64,000 bases of DNA, from contig NC_031771.1 in the NCBI RefSeq assembly GCF_001522545.3, positions 2,880,491-2,944,490 on the forward strand. Direction: 5' to 3'. The DNA comes from Parus major (taxonomy: Eukaryota > Chordata > Aves > Passeriformes > Paridae). The position numbers were made by a program, and so were the translations under genes. The notes beneath the pieces are model-generated. The model did no database searches. It was not told the DNA's origin and was given only the letters and a program-made list of their open reading frames with translations. Below are positions 63,535 through 64,000 of this stretch, piece after piece. Position 1 is the first letter of the stretch, and the number at the start of each line of letters is the position of its first letter.

Positions 63535-63725
63535 TTCTTTCCACAGAAGATGAGTGGTGATAATCAGCAGGGTCCCCATCATCTGTTCATTGAATCTTAT
63601 CCTAACTAAGCAGAAAGTTCAAACATACTATATCAACTATTACAGCAAAGCAATTTTAGCATTACACACATAGCATTCATCTCCATACTTGCAAAAAGCC
63701 GATATTATAATATGTATTTATAACA

Positions 63726-63948
63726 CTCAGAAGAAGCACAACTCCTTCAACACTTAACAGCTTAATGAGCAAACCCTCTAGGGCAGGAGGTGGACAGCGG
63801 CAGCTTTTTATCAAAGCAACCTGCCCTATTTGTTTGCCCTCCCATCCCAGTGCACCCCAAGCACAAGAAGAGGCTGCAGCCTCACTAGAATTCCCACAAC
63901 ATGGCAGGCTACCTGCTCCGCCACACCCTGATGGACGACAGACATCCC
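63726..63948. other. Flank beyond the LTR, unassigned
   Basis: This stretch is slightly GC-richer from 63780 on. Its first four bases are the right target-site copy. There is no polypurine tract, so it is unlikely to be the provirus interior. The 103-codon minus frame ending here starts in the tandem repeat and runs into the LTR, so it is not a gene. Confidence 0.45.
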
Positions 63949-64000
63949 CTCCCCACACAAAAAATGGTGGGAAGCCTCCTCCCCACACAAAAAACGGCGG
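63949..64000. repeat. 30-bp-period tandem repeat, cut by window end
   Basis: A 22-base unit (CTCCCCACACAAAAAA then YGGYGG) occurs at 63949-63970 and 63979-64000, identical but for two T/C differences, 30 bases apart. The second unit ends at the last base of the window, so the array may go on as a minisatellite. Confidence 0.7.

Larger units (their letters stand above)
63233..63725 (-). mobile_element. Solo endogenous retrovirus LTR (493 bp)
   Basis: The segment runs from TG to CA and is flanked by CTCA on both sides. Read on the minus strand it has the order of an LTR: a U3 with a 32-bp-offset direct repeat, a TATA box (63378-63386), an R start with small hairpins, an ATTAAA poly-A signal (63274-63279) and a short U5 ending TTTTTCACA. 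No polypurine tract lies at its upstream edge and no primer-binding site at its downstream edge, and no gag, pol or env sequence is near, so this is a solo LTR left by recombination between the two LTRs of a provirus. The look recalls songbird LTR families, but the exact family was not determined. It cannot make protein; it may still act as a promoter. Confidence 0.82.

Noticed and set aside
63677..63988. 103-codon minus frame at the window end as a retroviral or cellular gene
   Set aside because: It starts inside the tandem repeat and runs into the LTR U3; no gag, pol or env feature is present.
1..64000. CRISPR arrays, tRNA or rRNA genes, bacterial operons
   Set aside because: No regularly spaced repeats, no cloverleaf or rRNA words, and the composition and CR1 elements show vertebrate nuclear DNA.

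Overview
The window reads as a stretch of vertebrate nuclear DNA, almost certainly from a bird and quite possibly a songbird. It is AT-rich and CpG-poor overall, has no operon-like spacing, and no open reading frame looks like a real gene. It carries two 5'-truncated CR1 LINE tails of avian type, one old MIR/CORE-SINE copy, and a 493-bp solo retroviral LTR. The bird call rests on the CR1 tails. The songbird call rests only on the general look of the LTR and is weak.

Layout: 1-7 kb is AT-rich DNA with one CR1 tail (about 1.58-1.70 kb). A block that keeps many CpGs lies at 7.25-7.68 kb. From 8 to 35 kb there is plain noncoding sequence with short microsatellites, some hairpins and a few compact, complex stretches that could be conserved elements. 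At 35.37-35.70 kb a compact block holds a perfect 13-bp palindromic MAF recognition element next to a GC box. From 36 to 48 kb there is more noncoding sequence, with a MIR at 45.25-45.44 kb. At 48.06-48.60 kb lies a dense CpG island with a good splice-donor match leaving it on each strand, followed within 150 bp by the second CR1 tail (48.75-49.1 kb). From 49 to 60.8 kb it is again noncoding. A weaker CpG-rich block is at 60.79-61.15 kb. The last 770 bases hold the solo LTR and a 30-bp-period tandem repeat cut by the window edge.

No coding exon, rRNA, tRNA, known microRNA or CRISPR array could be supported. The best reading is an intergenic region or large intron containing one strong and one weaker CpG-island promoter candidate, scattered possible enhancers and old mobile elements. 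Calls of conserved elements are visual impressions from one sequence only; a cross-species alignment would decide them.
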